Below, one piece after another: positions 1 through 8,974 of a DNA stretch of 15,079 nt. The stretch is from NCBI GenBank assembly GCA_902475445.1, contig CABRZN010000036.1, positions 1-15,079 on the forward strand, written 5' to 3'. This DNA is from an uncultured Collinsella sp. (lineage in GTDB: Bacteria; Actinomycetota; Coriobacteriia; Coriobacteriales; Coriobacteriaceae). A model generated the notes under the pieces. It was given only the letters and a program-made list of their open reading frames with translations, was not told the DNA's origin and did not search any database. Positions within the stretch are counted from its first letter, which is position 1. The number at the start of each line of letters is the position of its first letter. A program made the translations under genes and the position numbers.

Positions 1-56
1 GTCGTGCCGAAATGTCGCGAAGCGCGCGGTTGACAAAACTATAGAGACACGTCCCA

Positions 57-97
57 GAAAAATCATCCCGCGTGGGCTTGTGGCTCACGCGGGATGA
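57..97 (-). terminator. Rho-independent terminator of the minus-strand block
   Basis: A perfect 12-bp inverted repeat (63-74 with 86-97, arm TCATCCCGCGTG, 11-base loop) lies 7 bases after the stop of the 105-1070 gene. On the minus strand it is followed by TTTTTCT, which is the expected U-tract. It closes the ABC exporter/membrane protein transcript. The 60 bases to its left hold no gene that I can support. Confidence 0.85.
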
Positions 98-104
98 CGG
101 CGTC

Positions 105-1070
105 TTACTTTTTCTTGTCCTGTTCCAGCAGATCGGACGGTGAGCGATCGGGCTTGCCGCCGCGGAAAATCTCGCGGCCATGCAGACGATGCTCCAGGTC
201 ACGTTCGGTCTTTTCCTCGTCAATCTTGGTCTGGCTCACCACCGGGTCCTCAATCAACGACGACACCGAGTTCACCTGTTTTTGAATGCGCTCGGCGATG
301 GTGTCATCCATACTCACGATGCGCATCTTCCAGTCGATATTCGTGGCGTTGGATGAGCTCTTGGTCCACACGAACGTCAGGATGGCGCTCTGGTGGCCCC
401 GCGCGGGGAACATGCCAAAGAAGGAATCGTGCTGAATGTTGCTATCCTCGTCGATATAGGCGTGAACGTTATACACCACGCGGTCGATTTTATCGTTGAG
501 CAGCGCGTTGGTCGCAAGCGCCGCGGCCTGAATCTGCCCGTTGGACAGCAGCTCGAGCTCGTTGGCAGACGATGTGTCCAACACCGTCACCTCGACCGTG
601 CCCGTACGCTCATCGGCTTCATCGACGGTAAAGTCGAGCGGGAACTGCGTAAAGCCGTTGCCCCATTCAAGTCCACCCTTGAGTGCTGTAGAAACGGTAT
701 CAACCGAAACGCTCTCGGACAGGTTGGCGGTATTCAGACGGCGCATCACACCGTAGCCGATCTGCATGCCCACGATCAGCACCAAAATACCGATGACCAC
801 GGCCATCGCGGTCTTCGTAATGGTATGGCTCACCTGCGAGCCCGAAGGATCGTCCTCGGACAGCGGGTCGATATGTTTTGCCTGGCTCGCGCGGTCCTCG
901 CTGCGCAGCTGCGCTAGCGCCGCTTTGTCACCGCGCTTGGCCGCCGCCTCCTTCTCGCGCATGCGCTCGGTGCGCTTTTTGGCAAGCGTGGGATCCAAGA
1001 CACCGGATGCATCGATTTCGGAGAATAACTCCGTCACTTCTTCCGGAGTCAAAGGGTTCTTGTCAGCCAT
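105..1070 (-). CDS. Hypothetical single-pass membrane protein
   Basis: I do not recognise a named family for this 321-residue protein. Residues 1-80 are charged and probably cytoplasmic, with a Lys/Glu/Ala/Arg-rich, likely helical stretch at 30-60. One hydrophobic segment (about 85-107) looks like a transmembrane helix. Residues 110-321 look like a soluble domain, probably outside the cell, ending in a strongly charged Lys tail. There is no signal peptidase site, lipobox or catalytic motif that I can see. The ATG has an AGGA Shine-Dalgarno 5 bases upstream, and the ABC exporter gene ends only 19 bases before it. The two are therefore probably co-transcribed, and the protein could be an accessory factor of the exporter. 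That link is only contextual. A good terminator follows the stop. Confidence 0.85.
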   Translation of the reverse strand: MADKNPLTPEEVTELFSEIDASGVLDPTLAKKRTERMREKEAAAKRGDKAALAQLRSEDRASQAKHIDPLSEDDPSGSQVSHTITKTAMAVVIGILVLIVGMQIGYGVMRRLNTANLSESVSVDTVSTALKGGLEWGNGFTQFPLDFTVDEADERTGTVEVTVLDTSSANELELLSNGQIQAAALATNALLNDKIDRVVYNVHAYIDEDSNIQHDSFFGMFPARGHQSAILTFVWTKSSSNATNIDWKMRIVSMDDTIAERIQKQVNSVSSLIEDPVVSQTKIDEEKTERDLEHRLHGREIFRGGKPDRSPSDLLEQDKKK

Positions 1071-1089
1071 AAACTTCCTGTCATATCAA

Positions 1090-2862
1090 TCAGTCGAGCT
1101 CGTGCGCACGCGCACCTTCGAACTGCATTCGATAGTAACGGGCATAGGTGCCGCCACGGGCGAGAAGCTCCTCGTGCGTGCCACGCTCCACAACGCGACC
1201 ATGCTCAACGGTCGCAATCTCATCGGCATGCTTAATGGTCGAAAGACGGTGGGCGATGATAATCGTGGTGCGGCCGCGCGCCAGTTCTTCGAGTGACTCC
1301 TGCACCGCCTCCTCGCTCTCGTTATCCAAAGCACTCGTCGCCTCGTCCAAAATCAGGATCTTGGGGTTCTTGAGAAACACACGCGCGATGGCAACGCGCT
1401 GCTTCTGTCCGCCCGAAAGACGGCTGCCACGCTCGCCCACCACGGTGTCGTAGCCCTGTGGAAGCGACTCGATAAAGGCATCGATGTTGGCGCGACGGGC
1501 GGCCTCGGCGATCTCTTCCGCTGTAGCGCCCGGCTTGCCGTAGGCGATGTTCTCGCCAATCGTACCGTCAAACAGATAGACATCCTGCTGCACCAGGCCG
1601 ATGGCACGGCGCAGGCTCTGCTGCGTCACATCGCGCACGTCTTGACCGTCGATGCTAATGGATCCGGCAGCCACGTCATAAAAGCGCGGCAGCAGCGAAC
1701 AGGTCGTGGACTTGCCACCGCCCGAAGGGCCAACCAAAGCGATGGTCTGCCCGGGCTTGATGGACAGGTCCATATGGTCGATAACGGGACGCTCGTCGGC
1801 ATCGCCCTCGCCAAGCTCAACATCCTCGTAGTTAAAGCACACGTCGTGATACTCCACGGCGCCGGCAGTCACCTGCAGATCCGTAGCGCCCGGCTTGTCC
1901 TGGATATCCGGCGCGGTCGAGAGCACCTCGTCCATACGCTTAAAGCCGGCGATAGCCTTCTGATACGTTTCGGCCGAATTGACGAGCGTCTCGAGCGGCG
2001 TGCAGAACAGCGAAATATAGAGTGCAAAGGTCGCCATATCGACCGCCTGCAGCTGGCCTTGGGCAACCAGCCAACCGCCCAGCAGCACCACGATCACATA
2101 GAGCACACCCGAGAGCAGGCCATACGTCGCGGTATAGACGCCCATGGCGTGATACATGTTCTCCTTGGACGAAAGATAGCGATTGTTGGAGGCGCGGAAC
2201 TTGAAGCGTTCGGTCTCCTCATTGGCAAAGCTCTTGACCACGCGCATGCCCGCCAGCGAATCCTGCAGCTGCGCATTGATGCCGCTGATTTTTTTGCGGT
2301 TGTCGCTAAAGACCTCGCGCATGCGCATGTTCTGCCAAAACATGATGACCGCAAACGCCGCCGTCACCACGGCCATGGCGAGCGCCAGGACCGGGGCGAT
2401 GGTAAAGAGAATCACAAACGAGCCGATAATCTCGATGCCGCAGATGATGATCCACTCGGGCACGTGATGCGCCGCCTCGCAGATATCGAACAGGTCGTTG
2501 ACCACGCGGCTCATCATGTCGCCCGAGCTGTTGCGGTCGAAGTACGCAAAGCTAAAGCGCTCATACTGGTCAAACAGGTCCTCGCGCATCTTGGACTCCA
2601 TGCGCGCGCCCATCACGTGACCCCAATAGCTCACAAAGTAGCGGCAGGCGCAACGGATGGCATACATCAGCACCAAGCCCACCGCGATCATGCCAAGCGC
2701 CTGCATAATGGCAGCCTGACCCTGAGTAAACAGCCCGCCGGTCAAATTGCGTAGAATAATGGGAAACGCAAGGTCAATGGCAGCAAGCACCAGAGCACAA
2801 ACAGTATCAGCAACAAAAAGCCCCATCTGGGGCTCGTAATACGAGAGAAACCTTTTCAGCAT
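1090..2862 (-). CDS. ABC exporter half-transporter (membrane domain fused to ATPase)
   Basis: This 590-residue protein has the type IV (MsbA/BmrA-like) exporter layout: a six-helix membrane domain over about residues 12-300, then a nucleotide-binding domain. The ATPase motifs are all intact: Walker A GPSGGGKS at 378-385, Q-loop near 425, signature LSGGQ at 482-486, Walker B ILILDE at 502-507, and H-loop His538. Length is normal for the family. Such proteins act as dimers in the cytoplasmic membrane and export lipids, drugs or peptides; the substrate cannot be read from sequence. With no second half-transporter beside it, a homodimer is the simplest guess. The ATG has GAGG six bases upstream. 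A hairpin and a possible promoter lie in the 82 bases between it and the NUDIX gene, so expression may be partly independent. Confidence 0.93.
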   Translation of the reverse strand: MLKRFLSYYEPQMGLFVADTVCALVLAAIDLAFPIILRNLTGGLFTQGQAAIMQALGMIAVGLVLMYAIRCACRYFVSYWGHVMGARMESKMREDLFDQYERFSFAYFDRNSSGDMMSRVVNDLFDICEAAHHVPEWIIICGIEIIGSFVILFTIAPVLALAMAVVTAAFAVIMFWQNMRMREVFSDNRKKISGINAQLQDSLAGMRVVKSFANEETERFKFRASNNRYLSSKENMYHAMGVYTATYGLLSGVLYVIVVLLGGWLVAQGQLQAVDMATFALYISLFCTPLETLVNSAETYQKAIAGFKRMDEVLSTAPDIQDKPGATDLQVTAGAVEYHDVCFNYEDVELGEGDADERPVIDHMDLSIKPGQTIALVGPSGGGKSTTCSLLPRFYDVAAGSISIDGQDVRDVTQQSLRRAIGLVQQDVYLFDGTIGENIAYGKPGATAEEIAEAARRANIDAFIESLPQGYDTVVGERGSRLSGGQKQRVAIARVFLKNPKILILDEATSALDNESEEAVQESLEELARGRTTIIIAHRLSTIKHADEIATVEHGRVVERGTHEELLARGGTYARYYRMQFEGARAHELD

Positions 2863-2876
2863 GTGATCCTCAAAGA

Positions 2877-2905
2877 AATATCAGCAACGTAAGGCCCTGG
2901 GACAA
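2877..2905 (-). promoter_or_regulatory. Possible promoter of the ABC exporter gene
   Basis: On the minus strand TTGTCC (2905-2900) and GATATT (2882-2877) are 17 bases apart and stand upstream of the exporter ATG. Each matches four of six consensus bases. The -35 falls inside the left arm of the hairpin at 2894-2932, so the two signals may interact. This is weak evidence based only on motif spacing. Confidence 0.3.
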
Positions 2906-2932
2906 AGTAATCAGTAGTACTTGTCCCAGGGC
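2894..2932 (-). terminator. Intergenic hairpin after the NUDIX gene, weak terminator or attenuator
   Basis: A perfect 12-bp inverted repeat (2894-2905 with 2921-2932, arm GCCCTGGGACAA, 15-base loop) begins 12 bases after the NUDIX stop. On the minus strand the bases after it are TTACGTTGCTGATATTTC, which is not a clean U-tract. It may end part of the transcription or stabilise the upstream RNA. Confidence 0.45.
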
Positions 2933-2944
2933 TATCCCCACTCG

Positions 2945-3649
2945 TTAAAGTTCGGTCCCGCCCAAGCGGTGCGCGATGCTATCGCAGGCCAAGGCGCCCA
3001 CGACGGTCTTGGCGTCTTCGATCTTGCCGTCGAGTACGGCGTCGATCAACTCGTGCAGCGGCACCAGGTCAACGTTGACAAACTCGTCATCGTCGGGGTC
3101 GGGCGCATCAAACTCGAGCTTGGTAGCCAGGTAGATGTGAATAATCTCGTCACAAAAACCGCAGGTCGTAACAATCGACGTCAAAAAGCGAATACGGCCG
3201 GCCTTAAAGCCCGTCTCCTCGTGCAGCTCGCGCTTGGCGCAATCGAGCGGATCCTCGCCCGGATCGAGCTTGCCGGCGGGAATCTCGACCGTCACGCGGT
3301 CGATGGCGGTGCGATACTGACGTACCAGTACGATCTTGCCGCTCTCGGTCAGCGCCACAACGGCCGCCGCACCCGGATGGCGAACGATATCGCGAGCGCT
3401 GCGGTGACCGTTGGGCAGCTCAACCTCAAGACGGTGGACGTCGAGGATCTTGCCCTTCCAGGCGCACTCCTCCGAAAGAATCTTCTCGTGCAGCGCGGCA
3501 TCGTGCGGGTCGTCATCGCCCAGCACCAGCGCCGGCTCGTCAGCGACCTCGCCACCAGGCTCGCCCTCGGCGTGCCCATACATGCGGCTGTCCTCTTCGA
3601 CGATCCGCGCGTCCACGAGCTCTTCGTTCTTCTCGTCCATCCGTCTCAT
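2945..3649 (-). CDS. NUDIX hydrolase, ADP-ribose pyrophosphatase-like
   Basis: The complete NUDIX box GX5EX7REUXEEXGU is visible at 126-148 of the 234-residue reading: Gly126, Glu132, Arg140, Glu141, Glu144, Glu145, Gly147, Phe148. The preceding VRQYR at 109-113 is typical of ADP-ribose pyrophosphatases (NudF type), which split ADP-ribose to AMP and ribose 5-phosphate with Mg2+. The substrate is inferred. An acidic N-terminal stretch of about 60 residues precedes the usual domain start, making it longer than most relatives. Two starts compete: the ATG at 3649 has its SD (GAGAGG) only one or two bases away, while the ATG at 3640 has the same SD at about 10 bases and may be the real one. It follows purD by 12 bases, so both are probably on one transcript; AMP and ribose phosphate recycling fits a purine neighbour. 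Confidence 0.9.
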   Translation of the reverse strand: MRRMDEKNEELVDARIVEEDSRMYGHAEGEPGGEVADEPALVLGDDDPHDAALHEKILSEECAWKGKILDVHRLEVELPNGHRSARDIVRHPGAAAVVALTESGKIVLVRQYRTAIDRVTVEIPAGKLDPGEDPLDCAKRELHEETGFKAGRIRFLTSIVTTCGFCDEIIHIYLATKLEFDAPDPDDDEFVNVDLVPLHELIDAVLDGKIEDAKTVVGALACDSIAHRLGGTEL

Positions 3650-3661
3650 TCCTCTCGGATT

Positions 3662-4966
3662 TTAGGCATCCCAAGCGTCGCGGCCGCGCAGCGCGCGCAG
3701 GCCGATGTCGTGACGCAGGGTCTTGCCCTCAAAATCAATCTTCTCGCAGGCCTCGTAGGCAAGGTTGCGAGCGTTCTCGAACGTGTCGCCCAGAGCGGTC
3801 ACGGCAAGCACGCGGCCACCATTGGTCACGAGCTGGCCGTCCACCACGGCGGTGCCGGCATGGTACACGGTCACGTTCTCCATGGCCTCGGCGTCGGCGA
3901 TACCGGTGATGACCTTGCCTTTCTCGTAGCTGCCGGGGTAGCCCGCGCTCGTCAGGACAACGGCCACGGCCCACTCGTCGCGCCAGTCGAGCTCAATCTG
4001 GTCGAGCTCGCAGTTGGCGCAGGCGAGCATGACCTCGACCAGGTCGTTCTTAAGGCGCGGCAGCACGACCTGCGTCTCGGGGTCGCCAAAGCGGGCATTG
4101 AACTCCAGCACCTTGGGGCCGGCAGGCGTGAGCATAAAGCCGCCGTACAGGCAGCCGCGGTAGTCGATACCCTCGGCAGCGAGCTCGGCCACGGTCTGCT
4201 CCATGACCTTCACCATCGTGTCGTGCTCCTCGTCGGTCACGATGGGCACCGGGCTGTAGACGCCCATGCCGCCGGTGTTGGGGCCCTTGTCGCCCTCGAG
4301 CGCGCGCTTGTGGTCCTGCGAGGTAGCCATGGGGCGCACGGTCTTGCCGTCGGTAAAGGCCAGCAGCGAGCACTCGGGACCAACGAGCATCTCCTCGATA
4401 ACCACGGTGCTGCCGGCATCGCCAAAGGTGCCGCCAAAGCACTCGCGCACGGCCTCCTCGGCCTGCTCAAGTTCGGTCGCCACGATAACGCCCTTGCCCG
4501 CGGCAAGGCCGTCGGCCTTGACGACCAGCGGGGCGCCCTGCTCGCGCACGTAGGCGAGAGCCGAAGCCTCGTCGGTAAACGAGCCGTAGGCTGCCGTCGG
4601 GATACCGGCGCGCTCCATGAGCTGCTTGGAGAACAGCTTGGAGCCCTCCATCTGGGCGCCCTCGGCACCCGGGCCAAAGCAGGGAATACCCGCCGCGCGC
4701 ACGGCGTCGGCCACGCCCGCCACGAGCGGAGCCTCGGGGCCAATTACCACGAGTCCGCATCCGTGGCTCTGCGCAAACGCCGCCACGGCCGCAGGATCGC
4801 AGTCGTCGAGAACAACGTTCTCGCCGCAGCTCGCGGTGCCGCCGTTACCCGGCGCAATGTAGAGCTTGCCGGCGCGCGGTGATGCTGCGAGCTTAGCTGC
4901 CAAAGCATGCTCACGGCCGCCGCTGCCCAACAACAGGATGTCGATGGTTTGAGTGTCCGCCTTCAA
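3662..4966 (-). CDS. purD: Phosphoribosylamine-glycine ligase (GARS)
   Basis: This 434-residue, full-length enzyme catalyses step two of purine synthesis: phosphoribosylamine, glycine and ATP give GAR. The N-terminal loop GSGGREH (14-20), the ATP-grasp stretch VKADGLAAGKGV (149-160), NTGGMGVYSP (230-239) and the family signature RFGDPETQ (292-299) are all present. The start is TTG, not ATG: AGAGGAGG stands five bases upstream at about 4972-4979, and the N-terminus begins at the normal place before the first beta strand (IDILLLGSGG). It is cytoplasmic. purA lies 118 bases upstream on the same strand, with competing hairpins in between that may set the purD share of a joint transcript. The NUDIX gene follows at 12 bases. 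No other pur genes are in view. Confidence 0.97.
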   Translation of the reverse strand: MKADTQTIDILLLGSGGREHALAAKLAASPRAGKLYIAPGNGGTASCGENVVLDDCDPAAVAAFAQSHGCGLVVIGPEAPLVAGVADAVRAAGIPCFGPGAEGAQMEGSKLFSKQLMERAGIPTAAYGSFTDEASALAYVREQGAPLVVKADGLAAGKGVIVATELEQAEEAVRECFGGTFGDAGSTVVIEEMLVGPECSLLAFTDGKTVRPMATSQDHKRALEGDKGPNTGGMGVYSPVPIVTDEEHDTMVKVMEQTVAELAAEGIDYRGCLYGGFMLTPAGPKVLEFNARFGDPETQVVLPRLKNDLVEVMLACANCELDQIELDWRDEWAVAVVLTSAGYPGSYEKGKVITGIADAEAMENVTVYHAGTAVVDGQLVTNGGRVLAVTALGDTFENARNLAYEACEKIDFEGKTLRHDIGLRALRGRDAWDA

Positions 4967-4989
4967 GGGTGCCTCCTCTATGGATTAAC

Positions 4990-5062
4990 GGCTCGCTCCG
5001 CGCGAGCCCTTTGCAAGCAAATATACCCCTCGGCCGCCCGCTTGGGCTGCAAAGGGGTATAT
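4990..5062 (-). promoter_or_regulatory. Competing hairpins in the purA-purD gap (attenuator-like)
   Basis: Three inverted repeats lie between the purA stop and the purD SD. Stem A pairs 5053-5062 with 5021-5030 (ATATACCCCT, 10 bp). Stem B pairs 5048-5056 with 5007-5015 (CCCTTTGCA, 9 bp). Stem C pairs 5002-5008 with 4990-4996 (GGCTCGC, 7 bp). A and B share 5053-5056 and cannot form together; B and C share 5007-5008. C ends about ten bases before the purD SD. No strong U-tract follows any of them. The pattern suggests RNA switching or processing, but no known riboswitch class is recognised. Confidence 0.4.
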
Positions 5063-5084
5063 CGCAATAACCAAATAGTCCCGA

Positions 5085-6371
<1,287 letters not shown>

Positions 6372-6437
6372 GTTTACTCCTTACATTCATGGCCTGTCTA
6401 CGCGCCATGCCGGCACGCAGAAGCACAAAACATTCCC

Positions 6438-6466
6438 AGTATACCCGTGCAACGGGCGCCTGTCCT
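6438..6466 (-). promoter_or_regulatory. Probable purA promoter
   Basis: On the minus strand AGGACA (6466-6461) and TATACT (6443-6438) are separated by 17 bases. The -10 matches five of six and the -35 four of six consensus bases. Transcription would begin near 6431, leaving an untranslated leader of about 60 bases. The -35 overlaps the dnaB stop codon. The spacer holds a small 5-bp hairpin (CCCGT/ACGGG). Confidence 0.45.
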
Positions 6467-7856
6467 ACTCCTCGGCATGTGCCCCATCAAGCTCATAGAA
6501 CTTGGTGGATGCCGGCAGGAACATCAGGTCGACGTCGCCGATCGGGCCCGAACGGTTCTTGGCCACGACGATACGTGTAACGCCCTCGTCGGGTCGATCG
6601 TCGCGCGAGGCTTCGGCCTCGTCGGCGGAGCGGTCCAAGAACATAACGATATCGGCGTCCTGCTCGATGGAGCCCGATTCACGAAGGTCGGAAAGCTGCG
6701 GGCGCTTGCCGGTACGGGATTCGACCTGACGCGAGAGCTGTGACAGCGCGATGAGCGGGATCTTGAGCTCCTTGGCCATGATCTTCAAACCACGCGACAT
6801 CTCCGAGACCTCGACGGTACGGCTCTCGGAGCGGCGTCCCGGCGGAGGACTCACCAGCTGCAGGTAGTCCAGGATGATGATTGCCTTCTCCTTGTTATGG
6901 AGCATACGGCGGCTCTTGGCGCGAATCTCGGTCACTGTGGTGCCGGGCGTATCGTCAATCAGAATATCGAGCTTGGACAAGGTCTGCGTAGCCTCGTTGA
7001 TATTGGCCCACTGCTCGGGGCTAATGCGGCCCATGCGGAAGTCGCTGATCGAAATCATGGCGTAGGCGCAAATCAGACGCTGGGCAATTTCCTTGCCCGA
7101 CATCTCCAGCGAGAAAAAGCCGACGGTATAACCGGCAGCGGCAGCGTTAAGTGCCAGGTTCAGAGCGAACGACGTCTTACCTACAGCAGGACGGGCGCCG
7201 ATGATGATGAGCTGGCCCTCGCGAAAACCCATGAGCATGCGGTCGAGCGACGGGAAGCCCGTGGGCACGCCCGCAGCCTGGCCACCGGCCTGGCACACTT
7301 CCTCGGCCTCGTTATAGGCCTCGACCATATACTCGGTCAGCGTCTTGTAGCTCGACTTGACCTCGCGCGCTGTAACCTTGAGCAGCTTGCTCTCGGCCAG
7401 CTCGACAACCTCTTTGGTGTCGGTGGGGGCGTTATATGCCAGCGCGTTGATCTCGTTGGTGGCGCCGATCAGCTCACGCAGCATCGAATCACGGCGAACG
7501 ATGGCGGCATGGTGCTGCCAGTTGACGAGCGACAGGGTCTGACCCATCAACTCCAAAATGTACGCTTCGCCGCCCACGGCATCGAGTTTGTTGATGCTTC
7601 GCAGGTAATCGATCAGCGAAATGGAGTCGATGGGAATGCGACTGTTGTACATATCGACCATCGCGGTATAGATGGTCTTATGAATGGGCCGGTAGAAGTC
7701 ATCGGGCTGCAGCTCGACCTGGGCCTCTTCGACCACCTCGGGCGATAGCAGCATAGCGGCCAGTACATTGGCCTCTGCATCTTGGTTTTGGGGAAGACCC
7801 AACTTTGAGCCGCGGTCCTCAACCGTCAGCCCGGTCTCCCTATCGTCATATGCCAT
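6465..7856 (-). CDS. dnaB: Replicative DNA helicase
   Basis: This is the hexameric 5'-3' helicase of the replication fork, 463 residues from the chosen start. An N-terminal helical domain begins at LPQNQDAEANVLAAML and the RecA-like motor fills the C-terminal half. Walker A GARPAVGKTS is at 220-229, Walker B IIILDYLQL at 326-334, DLRESGSIEQDAD at 390-402, and the arginine-finger stretch KNRSGP at 433-438. No intein interrupts it. In-frame ATGs occur at 7868, 7862 and 7856; only 7856 has a well-placed SD (GAGG, six bases), so it is preferred. If 7868 is used the protein is 467 residues. A strong terminator separates it from rplI, so it needs its own promoter. That 150-base gap holds a 16-base imperfect palindrome (7958-7973), but I see no clear -35/-10 pair. 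Confidence 0.97.
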   Translation of the reverse strand: MAYDDRETGLTVEDRGSKLGLPQNQDAEANVLAAMLLSPEVVEEAQVELQPDDFYRPIHKTIYTAMVDMYNSRIPIDSISLIDYLRSINKLDAVGGEAYILELMGQTLSLVNWQHHAAIVRRDSMLRELIGATNEINALAYNAPTDTKEVVELAESKLLKVTAREVKSSYKTLTEYMVEAYNEAEEVCQAGGQAAGVPTGFPSLDRMLMGFREGQLIIIGARPAVGKTSFALNLALNAAAAGYTVGFFSLEMSGKEIAQRLICAYAMISISDFRMGRISPEQWANINEATQTLSKLDILIDDTPGTTVTEIRAKSRRMLHNKEKAIIILDYLQLVSPPPGRRSESRTVEVSEMSRGLKIMAKELKIPLIALSQLSRQVESRTGKRPQLSDLRESGSIEQDADIVMFLDRSADEAEASRDDRPDEGVTRIVVAKNRSGPIGDVDLMFLPASTKFYELDGAHAEE

Positions 7857-8007
7857 GAGCATCCTCATTCATATCGCTTGCGAGCATCCATAGTATCAGC
7901 CACGGTCCCAAAACGCGCCGCGCGCCGCCAATCATCACCGAACCAAACGGATGAACGGTCCTGTATATAGGACTTCGACGCAACGTTCACCATGACGCTC
8001 GCTCAGC

Positions 8008-8048
8008 GCAAAAAACAAAAGGGCGCCCTGGTTTCCCAGAGCGCCCTT
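8008..8048 (-). terminator. Strong rho-independent terminator of the rpsF-ssb-rpsR-rplI operon
   Basis: AAGGGCGC (8019-8026) pairs with GCGCCCTT (8041-8048), and the inner 4-bp stem CTGG/CCAG (8028-8031 with 8036-8039) extends it past one mismatch. On the minus strand it is followed by TTTTGTTTTTTGCG. It lies about 32 bases after the rplI stop. Confidence 0.92.
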
Positions 8049-8080
8049 CTTAGAACAAGATTGTTGCGTTGCAGCAAATG

Positions 8081-8620
8081 CTACTCGGCAGCAGCCTCAG
8101 TCTCGACCTCGGCGGTCTCGGCCTCGGCGGCCTCAGCGGCCTCCTCGACCTCAGCCTCGGCAGCGAGCTCCTCGGCGGTAACGCCGACGAGAACGACAAC
8201 CTCGGCCTTGATCTCGCGGTACAGCGAGATGGCAACGGTGTGGGCACCGGCAACCTTGATGGGCTTACCGAGCTCGACGCGCTTGCGGTCGATGTCCATA
8301 CCGAGCTGAGCCTTGATGGCGTCAGCGATCATAGCGGCGGTAACGGAGCCAAAGAGGATGCCCTCGTCGCCGACCTTGACGTCAACGGTAACCGTCTTGC
8401 CCTCGAAGGCAGCCTTGGTCTCGTTGGCGGTAGCCAGACGGACGGCCTCGCGCTTGGCGATGTTGTTGCGACGCTCGTCAAGCTGCTTGAGGTTGCCCTT
8501 GGTGGCGGCAACAGCGAGCTTCTTGGGGAACAGGAAGTTCTCAGCGTAACCCTGAGCGACCTCTACGACGTCACCCTCGCCGCCCTTGCCCTTGATCTCA
8601 TCGAGAAGAATAACCTTCAT
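8081..8620 (-). CDS. rplI: 50S ribosomal protein L9, with acidic C-terminal tail
   Basis: L9 binds 23S rRNA near the L1 stalk and helps keep the reading frame. The family N-terminal signature is intact: the KGKGGEGDVVEV segment, then GYAENFLFPKK, at about residues 10-34, followed by the long connecting helix and a C-terminal domain ending near 147. The usual length is about 150 residues, but this one has 179. The extra 30 or so residues consist almost entirely of Glu, Ala, Thr and Val, a low-complexity acidic tail. The ATG carries GGGAG eight bases upstream, and rpsR ends 15 bases before it. It is the last gene of the operon, followed by a strong terminator. The tail is real coding sequence, in frame to the TAA. 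Confidence 0.96.
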   Translation of the reverse strand: MKVILLDEIKGKGGEGDVVEVAQGYAENFLFPKKLAVAATKGNLKQLDERRNNIAKREAVRLATANETKAAFEGKTVTVDVKVGDEGILFGSVTAAMIADAIKAQLGMDIDRKRVELGKPIKVAGAHTVAISLYREIKAEVVVLVGVTAEELAAEAEVEEAAEAAEAETAEVETEAAAE

Positions 8621-8635
8621 GATGCGTCTCCCTTC

Positions 8636-8902
8636 TTAGCCGCGGTCGCGGTTGCCACGAGAGGAAACCACGGGGACGGTGTACGGCAGGAGAGCCATCT
8701 CGCGGGCGCGCTTGATGGCGTTGGCGATGTCATGCTGATGCTGCGTGCAAGCGCCAGTGACGCGACGGGGCTTGATCTTGCCACGATCGGTCATGTACTT
8801 ACGGAGAAGCTGAGTGTCCTTATAGTCGATGAACTCAGTGTTCTCCTTGCAGAACTGGCAGTACTTACGACGCGGCTGACGTGCAGAAAAATCATTAGCC
8901 AT
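8636..8902 (-). CDS. rpsR: 30S ribosomal protein S18 (zinc-binding type)
   Basis: This 88-residue S18 binds S6 and 16S rRNA on the platform of the small subunit. The core RRKYCQFCKENTEFIDYKD and KIKPRRVTGACTQHQHDIA is characteristic. Cys15, Cys18, Cys52 and His55 form the CxxC...CxxHQ pattern of the C+ paralogue, so it should bind zinc. Bacteria with this form often hold a zinc-free paralogue elsewhere under Zur control; none is seen in this window. A reading 17 codons longer is open to 8953, but the ATG at 8902 has AAAGG nine bases upstream and gives the normal N-terminus (MANDFS), so it was chosen. The order rpsF-ssb-rpsR is the standard one, and it supplies S6, S18 and SSB from one message. 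Confidence 0.97.
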   Translation of the reverse strand: MANDFSARQPRRKYCQFCKENTEFIDYKDTQLLRKYMTDRGKIKPRRVTGACTQHQHDIANAIKRAREMALLPYTVPVVSSRGNRDRG

Positions 8903-8974
8903 GTCAAAATACCTTTCATTTGGCACCTTCGGCGAACCGAAGCCGCCTCTCACTCAAAAATAGGTGAACAACCC

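Noticed and set aside
30..58. Perfect TTGACA at 30-35 as a promoter
   Set aside because: No -10 hexamer lies 16-18 bases downstream; the nearby TATAGA is only a few bases away. Too little sequence is visible at the edge.
2921..4882. Very long plus-strand open frame opposite purD and the NUDIX gene
   Set aside because: It is the antisense shadow of two well-recognised genes in G+C-rich DNA; its translation is His/Ala/Leu-rich with no family character and no SD. Similar antisense frames at 5151-6365, 6897-7748 and 8069-9841 were rejected for the same reason.
4967..5084. Known purine riboswitch in the purA-purD gap
   Set aside because: The conserved core of the guanine/adenine riboswitch and the paired loops are not visible; only competing stems are seen.
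8903..8953. Longer start for rpsR (17 extra codons)
   Set aside because: The ATG at 8902 has a well-placed SD and gives the normal S18 N-terminus; the extension matches nothing in the family.
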